NCBI GenBank assembly: GCA_003558435.1
Contig: PWLR01000228.1
Location: 1 to 40,983 of the forward strand
Length of the DNA stretch: 40,983 nucleotides
Direction: 5' to 3'
Origin: Nitriliruptoraceae bacterium
GTDB taxonomy: Bacteria > Actinomycetota > Nitriliruptoria > Nitriliruptorales > Nitriliruptoraceae
Each line of letters begins with the position of its first letter. The stretch's first letter is position 1. This document shows positions 40,845 through 40,983 of this stretch, one piece after another. Position numbers and translations under genes: made by a program. The notes beneath the pieces are model-generated. The model was not told the origin of the DNA. It made no database searches and was given only the letters and a program-made list of their open reading frames with translations.

Positions 40845-40983
40845 TCAGTTGCGGTCGGGACGCGTCCGGAGGATCCAGCTCGCGAAGCCGGGCACGCTGA
40901 ACGCCAGGCGGCCACGCGACGGCGACCAGCACAGTCCGAGGTCGAGCAGGGAACGTCGCGCCGGCGAGGCGGCCTGATGGGTG
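40845..40983 (-). CDS. C-terminal fragment of a probable AAA ATP-binding protein (runs off window)
   Basis: The last 45 codons of a minus-strand gene are inside the window, ending with TGA three bases beyond the convergent DUF2945 stop. The residues LLDLGLCWSPSRGRLAFSVPGF resemble the C-terminal winged helix of Orc/AAA-type ATP-binding proteins (pattern: LxxKGLxYxPxxGxxAFTVPxF). The catalytic part lies outside the window, so the assignment is tentative. Confidence 0.5.
   Translation of the reverse strand, partial: THQAASPARRSLLDLGLCWSPSRGRLAFSVPGFASWILRTRPDRN

Overview
The window is GC-rich chromosomal DNA with strong G/C preference at third codon positions, frequent GTG starts, start/stop overlaps (ATGA, GTGA) and SCO6745-type, DUF2203-type and BTAD/STAND genes. 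All of this points to an actinobacterium. The secreted lipoproteins carry long Asp/Glu-rich linkers after the lipobox, which would fit a salt-adapted deep-branching lineage (Nitriliruptoria/Egibacter-like). The lineage is inference only. I saw no complete tRNA or rRNA gene, CRISPR array, IS element or prophage; most of the window is housekeeping and transport.

Layout. 1-1105: holin-like membrane protein and a DUF3618-like partner. 1178-4461 (minus): a Zn/Mn ABC importer (ATPase, permease, then a substrate-binding lipoprotein with its own promoter), divergent from a zinc-dependent histone-deacetylase-like amidohydrolase (4645-5727). 5767-7600: an SCO6745-type protein divergent from a J-domain protein. 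7795-8133: an acidic repeat lipoprotein with an unusual leader. 8261-9600 (minus): a coiled-coil membrane protein coupled to a trypsin-like lipoprotein. 9795-12667: a hypothetical protein and an RNB exoribonuclease. 12797-20231 (minus): beta-propeller lipoprotein, sulfite-oxidase-like protein, DUF2203 protein and an SbcD/SbcC-like nuclease pair. 20382-23468 (plus): gamma-carbonic anhydrase, ArgE, FrnE-like DsbA protein and a small conserved protein. 23496-25730 (minus): a double-length 6-phosphofructokinase. 26074-30991 (plus): a BMP-type nucleoside ABC importer operon. 30996-32513 (minus): a GltS-family symporter with a decayed partial second copy beside it. 32940-36151 (plus): a frame-interrupted winged-helix/BTAD/STAND/TM/WD40 regulator, converging on minus-strand genes for a lipocalin-like protein and a HEXXH protein broken at a C7 tract. 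37500-40273 (minus): RecQ helicase with a phosphoribosyltransferase-like tail and an SRPBCC protein. 40620-40841: a DUF2945 protein. 40845-end (minus): the C-terminus of a probable ATPase.

Most notable: (i) a eukaryote-architecture PFK whose second half lacks the catalytic Asp; (ii) the 32.6-37.2 kb accessory island, with a membrane-tethered STAND regulator, a GltS relic and homopolymer-associated frame breaks; (iii) a metal-uptake operon sharing a palindrome-containing promoter region with a zinc deacetylase; (iv) a tRNA-Trp-like 5' half in the leader of the acidic lipoprotein, next to a hairpin that loops out its ribosome binding site.
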